A stretch of 64,000 nucleotides of DNA from Gammaproteobacteria bacterium (GCA_041395725.1 JAWKZW010000001.1:3100001-3164000), one strand, 5' to 3'; positions 24,891 to 33,781 are shown, numbered from the stretch's first letter. Notes: generated by a model not told the origin, from the letters alone. Translations and numbers: made by a program.

Positions 24891-26968
24891 GCGATATGAG
24901 CGAGACACAAAACGTCATGAATGAGACACCGACTGAATCCAGCAATACTGCCGGCCAGGGTAAACTGGTAACTGGTCTGATTGGGCTCAGGGACTGGGTT
25001 GACGCTCGTCTTCCCATAGTCAATGCCTGGGAGAAGCATCTAAGTAAATACCATGCTCCAAAGAATTTTAACTTCTGGTACTTCTTTGGCGTACTTTCGA
25101 TGGTTGTTCTGGTTCTGCAGTTGCTGACCGGCATCTGGTTGACCATGAATTACACCGCCAGTGCAGAGGATGCCTTTGCTTCCGTCGAATACATCATGCG
25201 TGATGTCAATTTCGGCTGGCTGCTGCGCTACCTGCATTCCACCGGTGCCTCAGCGTTCTTTCTGGTGGTCTATCTGCATATGTTCCGCGGTCTCATGTAT
25301 GGCTCCTACAAGAAGCCTCGTGAGCTCATCTGGATTTTCGGCATGGCCATCTACCTGGTGCTGGTGATGGAAGGCTTCATGGGTTACGTTCTGCCCTGGG
25401 GCCAGATGTCCTACTGGGGTGCCAATGTGATTGTGTCTCTGGTCGGTGCGATCCCCATTATCGGTGACGGCCTGCTGGTCTGGGTGCGAGGGGATTTCCT
25501 GATCTCCGATGCTACACTGAACCGCTTTTTTGCCCTCCATGTGGTTGCGCTTCCGATCGTTCTGCTGGCCCTGGTTGTGTTGCACATCCTGGCCCTGCAC
25601 GAAGTCGGGTCAAATAATCCAGATGGTGTAGACATCAAGAAGAACAAGGGGCCGGATGGTGTACCTGTAGACAGCGTACCCTTTCACCCTTATTACACGA
25701 TGTACCACGATCTGCCCGCGATCATTGTTTTCCTGTTTGTTTTCTGTTTCGTGGTGTTCTTCGCCCCGGAAATGGGGGGTTACTTCCTTGAGGTGGCCAA
25801 CTTTCAGGAAGCCGATCCGCTGAAAACGCCGGAACATGTGCCCCCTGTCTGGTACTACACGCCTTTCTACTCCATGCTGAGAGCCGTCACCTATCCGCTA
25901 TTCGGAATTGACGCGAAGTTCTGGGGACTCATTGTGATGTTCAGTGCCATCGCTATCCTGTTCGTGTTGCCGTGGTTGGACAAGAGCCCGGTCAATTCGA
26001 TGCGGTACAAGGGCTGGTACAGCCGGGTTGCCCTGCTGCTGTTCATTGTGAGCTTCCTGATTCTCGGCGTATTGGGTACTCAGTCGGTGAGCCCGGGCAA
26101 GACACTGCTTGCGCAGATTATGACCGTGGTGTATTTCGGATACTTTTTCCTGATGCCGTGGTACACCCGCAAAGAGCGTACCTTTCCAGTGCCGGAAAGG
26201 GTCACCATGGGCCGCTGGATCACCTGGCCACAGTTGGCGATTACCCTTGCTCTTTTGATTGCCCTGGTATTCATACCGCTGAGAGCGGTGGCCGCCGAAG
26301 CGGGGAATCTGGCTCTGGAGCACGCGGAGGTGAATTTTGATGACAAGGATTCATTGCAGCGAGGCTGGAAGAACTACATGAATTACTGTGTAGGCTGTCA
26401 CTCGCTGCAATATGCCCGTTATGAAAGAACGGCCAATGATCTCGAAGTGCCTCTGGATCTGGTTATGGAAAACCTGGTGTTCGACGACGCGGCTATCGGA
26501 GATCTTATGGAAAATGCCATGAGCATTGACGACGCGAAGGTATGGTTTGGTGCGGCGCCGCCAGATCTCACCCTGGTCGGCCGGGTACGCTCCGCAGACT
26601 GGCTCTACACTTACCTGAAATCGTTTTATAACGATGAGTCAAGGCCGCTGGGAACCAACAACACGATATTCGCGAACGTTGGTATGCCCAATGTTCTGCA
26701 TGAACTGCAGGGGGATGTGGAGTGTGAGCTGCACGCTGATGATCATGGTGGCGAAGTCTGTGAATTGCACCATGTGGAAGGGACCGGCTCTCTGACAGAG
26801 GAAGAGTTCGATCAGGCGGTCAATGATATTGTTAACTTCCTGTATTACATAGGTGAACCCGTTAGAGAGCGGCGTAAGGATATTGGAATATGGGTCCTGC
26901 TGTTCCTCGCCGTGCTTTATGGTTTCATCTGGGCGACGGCCAGAGAGTTCAGCAAGGATTACCACTGA
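24887..26968 (+). CDS. petB: Cytochrome b-cytochrome c1 fusion precursor of the bc1 complex
   Basis: A 693-residue single frame. Residues 1 to about 440 are cytochrome b, with heme ligand histidines 117/131 and 218/233 and the quinol-site motif PVWY. A hydrophobic segment (about 445-465) ends at Ala467-Val468-Ala469, a signal peptidase-like site. Residues 470-693 are cytochrome c1 with heme motif C501-V-G-C504-H505, a MPN Met-ligand region and a C-terminal anchor. Most gammaproteobacteria have separate petB and petC; this resembles Bradyrhizobium fbcH, whose product is cut after export. No stop or frameshift is visible at the joint. petC would be the symbol of the second half. Confidence 0.94.
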   Translation: MSDMSETQNVMNETPTESSNTAGQGKLVTGLIGLRDWVDARLPIVNAWEKHLSKYHAPKNFNFWYFFGVLSMVVLVLQLLTGIWLTMNYTASAEDAFASVEYIMRDVNFGWLLRYLHSTGASAFFLVVYLHMFRGLMYGSYKKPRELIWIFGMAIYLVLVMEGFMGYVLPWGQMSYWGANVIVSLVGAIPIIGDGLLVWVRGDFLISDATLNRFFALHVVALPIVLLALVVLHILALHEVGSNNPDGVDIKKNKGPDGVPVDSVPFHPYYTMYHDLPAIIVFLFVFCFVVFFAPEMGGYFLEVANFQEADPLKTPEHVPPVWYYTPFYSMLRAVTYPLFGIDAKFWGLIVMFSAIAILFVLPWLDKSPVNSMRYKGWYSRVALLLFIVSFLILGVLGTQSVSPGKTLLAQIMTVVYFGYFFLMPWYTRKERTFPVPERVTMGRWITWPQLAITLALLIALVFIPLRAVAAEAGNLALEHAEVNFDDKDSLQRGWKNYMNYCVGCHSLQYARYERTANDLEVPLDLVMENLVFDDAAIGDLMENAMSIDDAKVWFGAAPPDLTLVGRVRSADWLYTYLKSFYNDESRPLGTNNTIFANVGMPNVLHELQGDVECELHADDHGGEVCELHHVEGTGSLTEEEFDQAVNDIVNFLYYIGEPVRERRKDIGIWVLLFLAVLYGFIWATAREFSKDYH

Positions 26969-26992
26969 CGGTTCATGGATAGAGGATAAATT

Positions 26993-27625
26993 ATGGGAGT
27001 GGTAGCGAAACGGTCTTCTATGACCTTTTATTCCGATGGCAGGAGTCACTACAGTCATCGCGTGCGCATCGTGCTTTCGGAAAAAGGTGTTACCGTCGAA
27101 ACAATCGACGTTGACCCGGACAAAAAGCCTGAAGACCTGACTACCCTGAACCCGTATAACAGTCTGCCTACGCTGGTGGACCGGGACCTGGTGCTCTACG
27201 AGCCCAACATTATGATGGAATACCTGGATGAGCGGTTTCCCCATCCGCCGCTCTTTCCTGTCTACCCGGTTGCCAGGGCGCAGAGTCGTCTGTGGATGTA
27301 TCGGATCGGCAAAGACTGGTGTTCGTTGGTTGATACTCTGATGGCAGGGAAGGGCAGTGCCGCGGTACTGGAGAAGGCCCGGAAAGAATTGCGGGAGAGC
27401 CTGGTCTCTATCGCGCCTATTTTCGCGGAAAAGCCGTTCTTTATGAGCGACGAGTTCAGTATAGTGGATTGCTGTGTTACCCCGATTCTGTGGCGCCTGC
27501 CCGCAATGGGCATTGAGTTACCCAATACCAAAACAGTGAAACCATTGCTGGCGTATCGTGATCGACTGTTCGAACGGGATTCCATACTGGACAGCCTGTC
27601 TGAGCAGGAAAAGGAGATGGTTTAA
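26993..27625 (+). CDS. sspA: Stringent starvation protein A (SspA)
   Basis: A 210-residue glutathione-S-transferase-fold protein without the catalytic residue of true GSTs. The thioredoxin-like N-terminal half has MTFYSDGRSHYSHRVRIVLSE, and NPYNSLPTLVDRDLVLYEPN follows. SspA binds RNA polymerase and alters promoter choice in stationary phase and acid stress. It follows the bc1 operon by 24 bp and precedes sspB, the standard petABC-sspAB order. Confidence 0.95.
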   Translation: MGVVAKRSSMTFYSDGRSHYSHRVRIVLSEKGVTVETIDVDPDKKPEDLTTLNPYNSLPTLVDRDLVLYEPNIMMEYLDERFPHPPLFPVYPVARAQSRLWMYRIGKDWCSLVDTLMAGKGSAAVLEKARKELRESLVSIAPIFAEKPFFMSDEFSIVDCCVTPILWRLPAMGIELPNTKTVKPLLAYRDRLFERDSILDSLSEQEKEMV

Positions 27626-27708
27626 CTCAGTCAGGCGCCTGTGTCCGGGTATAATGCGCCGGCGAGGTTTTTCCGGTGGCAGAGCATGACTAGATCTGGG
27701 GTGTTGGC

Positions 27709-28110
27709 ATGACAATGAGTTCGAGTCGCCCCTACCTGATGCGGGCTCTTTACGAGTGGATACTGGACAATAGCAGCACGCCGTACATTCTTGTTAACGC
27801 CCTTGGTGACGATGTTCAGGTGCCGAAGGAGCATGTCAAGGATGGCCAGATTATCCTCAACATATCTCCCACTGCAGTGCAGGCACTCCGCATTGACAAC
27901 GACGCATTGGAATTCCGAGGCAGGTTTGCCGGGGTTCCGTTCCAGGTGTTTGTGCCCGTGGGGGCCGTGCTTGGCATTTATGCCAGGGAAAACGGCCAGG
28001 GGATGTTTTTCGAATTGAGCGAGAGTGAACCCCCGCCCCCGGGACCGGGGAAGTCCGCCGAAGCCCAGAGGCCCAAGCCCGGAAAGCCTTCTCTCCGGGT
28101 CGTCAAATAA
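27709..28110 (+). CDS. sspB: ClpXP specificity-enhancing factor SspB
   Basis: A 133-residue SspB. The folded domain (about residues 5-105) binds ssrA-tagged peptides (RPYLMRALYEWILDN; DGQIILNISPTAVQAL). A short proline-rich linker leads to the ClpX-binding tail GKPSLRVVK, which matches the known XB module. It tethers stalled-ribosome products to ClpXP. Two in-frame ATGs (27709, 27715) are possible; the first is given. The linker is shorter than in E. coli. Confidence 0.95.
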   Translation: MTMSSSRPYLMRALYEWILDNSSTPYILVNALGDDVQVPKEHVKDGQIILNISPTAVQALRIDNDALEFRGRFAGVPFQVFVPVGAVLGIYARENGQGMFFELSESEPPPPGPGKSAEAQRPKPGKPSLRVVK

Positions 28111-28146
28111 CCTTCAGCTCGCAGGAAAGGCTGACGACGGCCCGGT

Positions 28147-28725
28147 TCAGTTGATGTATTCGAACACCTTAACAACCCGGGTGACACCGGATATGTTCCT
28201 GGCCAGCGCCGCAGCATTGTCCCCCTGCTGCTGATTTACCAGTCCCATCAGAAACACTGAACCGTTTTTCGTAATTACCCGAACCTGAGACGACGGCACC
28301 GATTTGTCTGCCAGTAACTGCGCCCGTACCTTGGTGCTTATCCAGGCATCGTTGCTGCGCGCCAGCAGTCCTGTTTTCCCGATTATCTCCAGCTCATTAT
28401 GAATGCGTTTGATCTTGGTGCTGGCCTCTGCAGCGATTTCGGTGGCACGCTGTTTCATCTGTTCCGACTGAACCTGACCAACAATCAACACCACGCCGTT
28501 GTGAGATACCACATCGAAGTTGGCGTTTTTGAATTCCGGCTCCTGAGATTTCATGTTCACGATTATTTTCGTTTCAATGGACTGGTCTTCAATCCGGGCG
28601 CCTGTGGTGCGTTTCCCAGGGTCCTCCTGAATACCCTCCGGTCCGGTAGTCTCGACCAGGATGGTGGTACACCCTGTAGCCATGGAGAAGGTCAAGAGGA
28701 GCAGAACCCGTTTCATAATGTGCAT
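28147..28725 (-). CDS. dolP: BON-domain outer-membrane lipoprotein (DolP/YraP-like)
   Basis: A 192-residue lipoprotein. The signal peptide ends in the lipobox MATGC, so Cys19 is the likely lipidation site. Two BON domains follow (about residues 45-115 and 125-190), the second with GSVFLMGLVNQQQGDNAAALA. DolP supports outer-membrane integrity and BAM activity in E. coli. The stop of diaA overlaps its start by 1 bp. Context (diaA-dolP next to yraN and lpoA) matches E. coli yraP. Confidence 0.88.
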   Translation of the reverse strand: MHIMKRVLLLLTFSMATGCTTILVETTGPEGIQEDPGKRTTGARIEDQSIETKIIVNMKSQEPEFKNANFDVVSHNGVVLIVGQVQSEQMKQRATEIAAEASTKIKRIHNELEIIGKTGLLARSNDAWISTKVRAQLLADKSVPSSQVRVITKNGSVFLMGLVNQQQGDNAAALARNISGVTRVVKVFEYIN

Positions 28726-29342
28726 TATTCGTCACCTCCGAATAGCTGGATGTCTATGAGGTCGCAGAGGCAATGTAAAGCCAGTATATGAACCTCCTGA
28801 ATTCTTGCTGTGGATTGCACGGGCACCCGGATTTCAAGATCGGTGCCTGCCAGGCAGCCGGCGATTTCGCCTCCGTCCCGACCGGTCATGGCGACAACCT
28901 TCATCTCCCGCTCATGGGCCGCGTGAATTGCCTGCACGACGTTTGCCGAGTTACCGCTGGTTGAAATGGCTAACAGCAGGTCGCCCTCCTTGCCAAGGGC
29001 GCGAACCTGCTTGGAAAAAATCTCATTAAAGTCATAGTCGTTGGCAATTGACGTCAATGTTGAGCTGTCGGTAGTGAGAGCCAGTGCCGGTAATCCAGGC
29101 CTCTCGATTTCGAATCGATTCAACAGTTCCGCCGCAAAGTGCTGGGCGTCCGCTGCCGAGCCGCCGTTCCCGCAGCTGAGTATTTTGTTGCCATCCAGTA
29201 ATGCCTGCACGCAGATGATGCTGGCGTTACTTATCGCCGGTACGAGATATTCCAAGGCTTTCTGCTTGGCTTCTATACTGGCTTGAAAATGCTGCGCGAC
29301 GCGCTTTTGTAAATCCACTACGTATTTTCCTTGAAAACCCAT
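28725..29342 (-). CDS. diaA: SIS-domain protein DiaA (GmhA-like)
   Basis: A 205-residue SIS-domain protein. The sugar-phosphate binding signatures are LSCGNGGSAADAQHFAAELL and LLAISTSGNSANVVQAI, with SARIQEVHIL near the C-terminus. DiaA stimulates DnaA assembly at oriC; the paralogous GmhA makes heptose-7-phosphate for LPS. The position beside yraN and dolP favours DiaA. The start could be a few codons downstream of the ATG given. Confidence 0.88.
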   Translation of the reverse strand: MGFQGKYVVDLQKRVAQHFQASIEAKQKALEYLVPAISNASIICVQALLDGNKILSCGNGGSAADAQHFAAELLNRFEIERPGLPALALTTDSSTLTSIANDYDFNEIFSKQVRALGKEGDLLLAISTSGNSANVVQAIHAAHEREMKVVAMTGRDGGEIAGCLAGTDLEIRVPVQSTARIQEVHILALHCLCDLIDIQLFGGDE

Positions 29343-29626
29343 GGGTTAATTCCCCGGGAAACCGCTGACCAGGTTCCTCAGCGCTCTGCGGTGCCTTCAG
29401 ACAAGTCCGCTGGGTTCGTTGCACTGTCTTGACAGGCCCGAGCATGCCGGCGGCAATGTGCCTTGCCAGCGGGTTCGTCTGAAGGTCAGAGCGTTTGGGT
29501 AATAAATCAGAAGTTCCCCAGTAATATCGGCCGCAGTCAGAACTTGTTTTATCTACTCCCTGATATCCGCCAGCTAAGTTGTCGGGTTCCCCGCTGTTTA
29601 TCTGAATCCTCTCTGAACCCGACCGC
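29343..29626. other. Intergenic gap between yraN and diaA
   Basis: The 284 bp between these same-strand genes contain no gene I can support. An antisense-like open frame crosses it but has no recognisable family and unlike composition. I see no clear promoter or terminator. Confidence 0.4.
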
Positions 29627-30013
29627 TTACCAGGCGGCCTGGAAAGCGTCCTTAAGCCAGACAATCTCATAACCCTGAGCACCCTGACTGGCCGTGATCC
29701 CTACAATATCGAACCGGCATGGGCAGTTGGCAAAGCGGGAATGTTGCATGAGAAAGTGTCGGGCACACAAGATAATCCTTTGTTGCTTCTGTTTCGTGAC
29801 TGTTTCGATGGCACTGCCGTGAGAGTCACCCTGTCTCAGCTTCACCTCGATAAAGACCAGGGTTTCACCATCCATGGCGATGAGGTCGATTTCCCCCTGG
29901 CGACACTGGTAGTTGCTCTCCACAGGCTTCAGACCGTGACGGGCGAGATGTCTGGCGGCGAGTTTTTCGCCACTGTTGCCTGCAGTGCGGCGCAGGTGGT
30001 GAGGGATTTTCAC
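29627..30013 (-). CDS. yraN: YraN family endonuclease-fold protein (UPF0102)
   Basis: A 128-residue protein of the restriction-endonuclease-like fold. The conserved core is GEKLAARHLARHGLKPVESN, then QGEIDLIAMDGETLVFIEVKLR, which supplies the PD-(D/E)xK-like acidic residues, Asp and Glu-Val-Lys. The function is not firmly known. It follows lpoA by 41 bp on the same strand, the conserved arrangement. Confidence 0.92.
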   Translation of the reverse strand: MKIPHHLRRTAGNSGEKLAARHLARHGLKPVESNYQCRQGEIDLIAMDGETLVFIEVKLRQGDSHGSAIETVTKQKQQRIILCARHFLMQHSRFANCPCRFDIVGITASQGAQGYEIVWLKDAFQAAW

Positions 30014-30054
30014 AGGCTCTTCCGTGAGCGAGGTCAGTGGTACATTGGCATTGT

Positions 30055-31902
30055 TCAGTTCGTTACCAGAGACCCGGTATCTTCCAGTCGCACCGTTCGG
30101 CCGTCGATAAAAACAGCGGTCTGCGGGATACGCTCTATGGCGCCAGTCTCTTTCATGGATAACAGTCCGGTGGCGCCCCGGAAATTAATCAATTCGCCCT
30201 GTGCCAGCTGATCAAGTCGGGCATACAGGCGGAAACTGTCCACTCCCAGGGCACGGAGTCGCTGCAAAGCACCCTGTGCTGGTCGCAGGCTCTGGGCGAT
30301 AGTGGCCCTGAGAGGCCATTGTTCCAGCAGCCAGGGGATGTCGGTAAAAATGATCCCGTTCAGGTCACGATTGACCAATTCGTTGCCGCTGCCATCGTTG
30401 ATTGACGGCACGGCGTAGACGGGGACATCCTCTGCAAAATAGAACGCCAGTGTCGGTTTGATCTGTCTGCCTTGTCTGGCGTTGGCCATCAGGAAAATAA
30501 AGTCGATATCCCCACGCCTGACCGGAATAAACTCAATCTCCTCTCTTGGCAGTAGCGCGCGAATTCGTGCAGCCCGAGCCTCGCTGTCATCAATGGCAAG
30601 CAAGCCCTTGACGGTGTCTGCATAGTCGCCTTCGCTGGAGTAGTTGACCGCGGAGACAACGCTGCCACCCAGAGATTCCCAGGTGCGGGTGAAGGCCTGT
30701 TGGAGGCGCGAGTAGTCGGCGTCGTCGGGAGCGATAACCGCTGCATTGCGAAAACCGGCCTGCCAGGCCCTGTTCGCCGCCTGCCGGATTTCATCTTCCA
30801 AGGCCAGGCCGAACTGGTAGAAGAACTCTGAATTGCGCGATTCTAAGTCAGTGTAGTTGAGTGCCAGTGTCGGTACCGGCAACGAGGGCAGGTTGTTTAA
30901 CTGCCTGACAAGCTCTTTGTTCAGAGGCCCGATTATCAGATCTGCACCAGAATCGACTGCTCTCTGATACAACTCTCGTATCTCAGCGACGCCACTGGTA
31001 TCGAATACGGTGATTTGCGGAACGTTGCCGTCAGACTCCATGGCCTCATAATACGCTGACAGAAAGCCGTCCTGCACAGCCCGGCCGATCGGCTCCTGAA
31101 CCGGCAGCAACAGGGCGAGGTGCTTTGGTCGGCGATCCCAGACCGCAGCGAGGCGCTGCAGCGCCGTGGGCGGCATGGAGGCGGCGCTGTGACGATTCCA
31201 GACGGACTGCCAGCGTTCCAGAGCTGCCTGCTGTGCCGGGATACTGTATTCCTCGCTGTGCATCGCGCGGGCCAGTTCTATCCAGCCGCGGAGCTGGTAG
31301 GAGTCAGCCTGTTCCGCAAGCTGTGTCAGTTCCTGCTCCGAGACGCGTTGCAGGCCCTGCCAGAGCAGATCATGGGATTTCTGTCTGTCGGCAGGCAGGC
31401 CATAGCCTCCGGATTCCGAGAGGATCAGCACTGACTCAGCATAACGGCGGGCCGCAAGCAGGGCCTCTGCGCGCCGTTGATTGACCTGTTGTTGCAGTGC
31501 AGGCCGCTGCGTCAGTGCCCTCAGCAGATCTTCGTCCAGCCAGTTGAGGGCGGCTTCCGGCTCATCGGAGGCCAGTGCCAGATCGGCCTGCAGAATTGAC
31601 AGCCGGATACGCAGACGGTTATCGCGGACATTTTCCTGAGAAATTGCAGCGACGACCTGAGCGGCCCGTGCCGGCTGCTGGTCCTGGAGCAGCAGTTCGG
31701 CGGCAGTAATTCGGTACTCGCTGGCCAGCGGTTCCCGGCTGCTTTCGGCGAGCTGAAGAAACTCATCGATGCTGCGGGGTTCGCGCTGCTCCACAATCTG
31801 CGGAATGGGGGCGGGGGGGGCCGCCACGTTGCAGGCAACCAGCAAAGCCATGGTGATGAAGTGGCAAAGCAGGTGACTGATGCCGGGTCTGGGGATATTC
31901 AT
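30055..31902 (-). CDS. lpoA: Penicillin-binding protein activator LpoA
   Basis: A 615-residue outer-membrane lipoprotein. The lipobox is LLVAC, with Cys24 as the anchor, then a proline-rich spacer. The N-terminal half is TPR-like helical repeats (to about residue 260) and the C-terminal half is a periplasmic binding protein-like domain (from KHLALLLPVQEPIGRAVQDG). LpoA reaches through the periplasm to stimulate PBP1A. The spacer is encoded by a run of eight C residues on the coding strand. Length is normal. Confidence 0.93.
   Translation of the reverse strand: MNIPRPGISHLLCHFITMALLVACNVAAPPAPIPQIVEQREPRSIDEFLQLAESSREPLASEYRITAAELLLQDQQPARAAQVVAAISQENVRDNRLRIRLSILQADLALASDEPEAALNWLDEDLLRALTQRPALQQQVNQRRAEALLAARRYAESVLILSESGGYGLPADRQKSHDLLWQGLQRVSEQELTQLAEQADSYQLRGWIELARAMHSEEYSIPAQQAALERWQSVWNRHSAASMPPTALQRLAAVWDRRPKHLALLLPVQEPIGRAVQDGFLSAYYEAMESDGNVPQITVFDTSGVAEIRELYQRAVDSGADLIIGPLNKELVRQLNNLPSLPVPTLALNYTDLESRNSEFFYQFGLALEDEIRQAANRAWQAGFRNAAVIAPDDADYSRLQQAFTRTWESLGGSVVSAVNYSSEGDYADTVKGLLAIDDSEARAARIRALLPREEIEFIPVRRGDIDFIFLMANARQGRQIKPTLAFYFAEDVPVYAVPSINDGSGNELVNRDLNGIIFTDIPWLLEQWPLRATIAQSLRPAQGALQRLRALGVDSFRLYARLDQLAQGELINFRGATGLLSMKETGAIERIPQTAVFIDGRTVRLEDTGSLVTN
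31813..31820. repeat. G8/C8 homopolymer at the 5' end of lpoA
   Basis: Eight G residues on the plus strand (C8 on the coding strand) cover codons 28-30 of lpoA, just after the lipidation cysteine. A one-base slip would truncate the protein early. Confidence 0.7.
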
Positions 31903-32066
31903 GCTGTTAAGCTTCAGGATTGCAGTTTGGTATTGAGGCGGTGATACCAGTGACGAAAGACTAATACAGAAGCTTTGCTACAGCAACAAATCAGCAGAAA
32001 TACCACTGGACGGTGTTGTCGTATCAAGACGCGCTTTGATGAGTGATAATGGCTGCCTGCAGCTTA

Positions 32067-32141
32067 GGGGCTGCTCACACAGATTTGATTGGCGCTTTTT
32101 TAGGCACAACGGCGACAATCAAAACTGTGTGAACAGGCCCC
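32067..32141. repeat. Long imperfect inverted repeat in the rsmI leader
   Basis: The left arm (32067-32095) and right arm (32112-32141) pair over about 25 positions. The core CACACAG (32076-32082) pairs with CTGTGTG (32125-32131), TTTGATTG (32084-32091) with CAATCAAA (32116-32123), and the outer GGGG with CCCC. The loop of about 16 bases is T-rich on its left side. No T-run follows on either strand, so it is not a standard terminator. It ends 38 bp before the rsmI start, in the divergent lpoA-rsmI gap. Confidence 0.7.
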
Positions 32142-32179
32142 GGGGAACCTCTGAATCACCACAGAAGAAGACATTCGAC

Positions 32180-33058
32180 ATGCTCAGAAAAGTTACCGTA
32201 CCCGGCACGCTCTATGTGGTTGCGACACCGCTGGGAAACCTGGCGGATATCAGTGAGCGTGCGGTTGCAACTCTCGCGGAGGTGGATCTTATCGCCGCGG
32301 AGGACACCCGTCACAGCGCCAGACTGCTGGATGTGCTGGCTATTCCCACGCCGTTAATCTCCTTTCACGATTACAGCACTAAGGAGCGACTTCAATCCCT
32401 GCTGCAAAAGTTGCAACTGGATCAATCGCTGGCGCTGGTGTCGGATGCCGGCACTCCGTGCATATCAGATCCCGGCTACGAGCTGGTGCGGTTAGCGCGG
32501 CAGCAGGGCGTTGATGTGGTCCCGATTCCGGGTCCCAGCGCGGTAGTGGCGGCGCTTTCTGTGTCCGGTCTGCCCAGCGACCGGTTTGTCTTTGAGGGGT
32601 TTCTGCCCGCCAGAGGGCACTCTCGGAGGGTGCGTCTCACCGACCTCGTGGAAGAGGAGCGCACACTTATATTCTATGAGTCCCCACACCGCATTGTGGA
32701 TTGTCTGGAAGATCTGTTGGAAGTGATGGGGCCTGAGCGTGAGCTGTACCTGGGGCGGGAATTGACCAAAAAGTTTGAAACATCCCGGTTAGCGAATGTG
32801 GCAGAGATTCTGCGCTGGGTGCGAGACGAGCCCCAGCAGAAAAAGGGTGAGTTCGTCCTGGTGCTGGCAGGTAAGCCCAGGGCTGCAATGAAAGAGGCGC
32901 AACTGCTTGAAGGTCTCAGGGTACTGAATTTGCTGGCCGGCGAACTGTCTTTGAAAAGTGCCGCCCGGCTAGCAGCCGGAATCACCGGGGCGCCCAGAAA
33001 TGCGCTGTACAAGGCAGCATTGGAGAATAATGCTGCCGACACTCAGGATCCACCTTGA
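32180..33058 (+). CDS. rsmI: 16S rRNA (cytidine-1402-2'-O)-methyltransferase RsmI
   Basis: A 292-residue tetrapyrrole methylase-fold enzyme. Motifs are GTLYVVATPLGNLADISERA, EDTRHSARLL, LVSDAGTPCISDPGYELV and VVPIPGPSAVVAALSVSGLP. It methylates C1402 in the decoding centre, paired with RsmH encoded downstream. The frame extends upstream to 32036, but the extra part crosses the inverted repeat and has no homology, so the ATG at 32180 is used. It is divergent from lpoA and precedes rnpB, as in Pseudomonas. Confidence 0.95.
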   Translation: MLRKVTVPGTLYVVATPLGNLADISERAVATLAEVDLIAAEDTRHSARLLDVLAIPTPLISFHDYSTKERLQSLLQKLQLDQSLALVSDAGTPCISDPGYELVRLARQQGVDVVPIPGPSAVVAALSVSGLPSDRFVFEGFLPARGHSRRVRLTDLVEEERTLIFYESPHRIVDCLEDLLEVMGPERELYLGRELTKKFETSRLANVAEILRWVRDEPQQKKGEFVLVLAGKPRAAMKEAQLLEGLRVLNLLAGELSLKSAARLAAGITGAPRNALYKAALENNAADTQDPP

Positions 33059-33111
33059 AGCCGGCCCGGTAATTTGCTTGAGGGCGGCGCCCAACTGCAA
33101 TAGACTGTGCG

Positions 33112-33476
33112 CGAGTCAGCCGGGCAGTTGCTGCCTGTTACCTTGCAAAAGGTAATGGGGAGAGGAAAGTCCGGGCTCCATAGAGCAGGATGCCAGGTAA
33201 CCCCTGGGGGATGTGAATCCACGGCAAGTGCAACAGAAAATAAACCGCCGGCTACCTCGAAAGAGGTGCAGGTAAGGGTGAAATGGTGCGGTAAGAGCGC
33301 ACCGCGCGACTGGTAACAGGACGTGGCAAGGTAAACCCCATCCGGAGCAAGGCCAAATAGGAATCCTACGGTGTGGCTCGCACTGGGTTCGGGTAGGCTG
33401 CTAGAAGCTCGTGGTGACACGAGTTGTAGATGAATAACTGTCCTCGACAAAACCCGGCTTACAGGCTGGCTCAATT
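33112..33476 (+). ncRNA. rnpB: RNase P RNA (M1 RNA), bacterial type A
   Basis: The sequence carries the universally conserved core elements: GAGGAAAGTCCGGGCTCC near the 5' end, CAGGTAAGGGTGAAA in the middle, GGTAAGAGCGCACC, GGAGCAAGGCCAAATAGG and the 3' ACAAAACCCGGCTTA. The ends pair: GAGTCAGCC (33113-33121) with GGCTGGCTC (33464-33472), giving helix P1. It is the catalytic RNA that trims tRNA 5' leaders. Its place between rsmI and mraZ is as in Pseudomonas. The exact ends are estimated to within a few bases. Confidence 0.96.
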
Positions 33477-33488
33477 TATTTTTCCCCT

Positions 33489-33530
33489 GCTGTCTGATAA
33501 CTCGTTCTTGGGTGAGTTATCGGTCACAGC
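33489..33530. terminator. Hairpin downstream of rnpB
   Basis: The arms GATAACTC (33496-33503) and GAGTTATC (33514-33521) are perfect, with outer arms GCTGT and ACAGC. There is no T-run after it, although the preceding bases contain TTTATTTTT. It may end or stabilise rnpB transcripts. Confidence 0.45.
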
Positions 33531-33781
33531 AAGAGTATTCAGGTAGAGATGGCAGGGTCGTTAATCGGCTACTGCTGCCAGGCCCATTGGACATAGCACG
33601 CCGGTAACGCTTCGTCAGGTGTTGCGCGTGTAATGGGCGAAGTTCTCCATTCCCCCTCAAGACTGCCCCTATACGCCCGTTATTCTATGATCAGGCGATC
33701 GTCTCTCCCGATTAGTCATCAGGGCAACCCTAGATTATCGTCCGCACCCGCCAAACTCTTTAATTATTTCCCAATTAGTAC
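33531..33781. other. Non-coding stretch upstream of the mra promoter
   Basis: Between the rnpB hairpin and the mraZ promoter there is no gene or recognisable RNA. It becomes AT-rich towards the promoter (AATTATTTCCCAATTAG), as expected upstream of a strong promoter. Confidence 0.5.

Noticed and set aside
29227..29682. 151-codon minus-strand frame bridging diaA and yraN
   Set aside because: It overlaps the real diaA and yraN coding ends, has no homology and low-complexity basic content.
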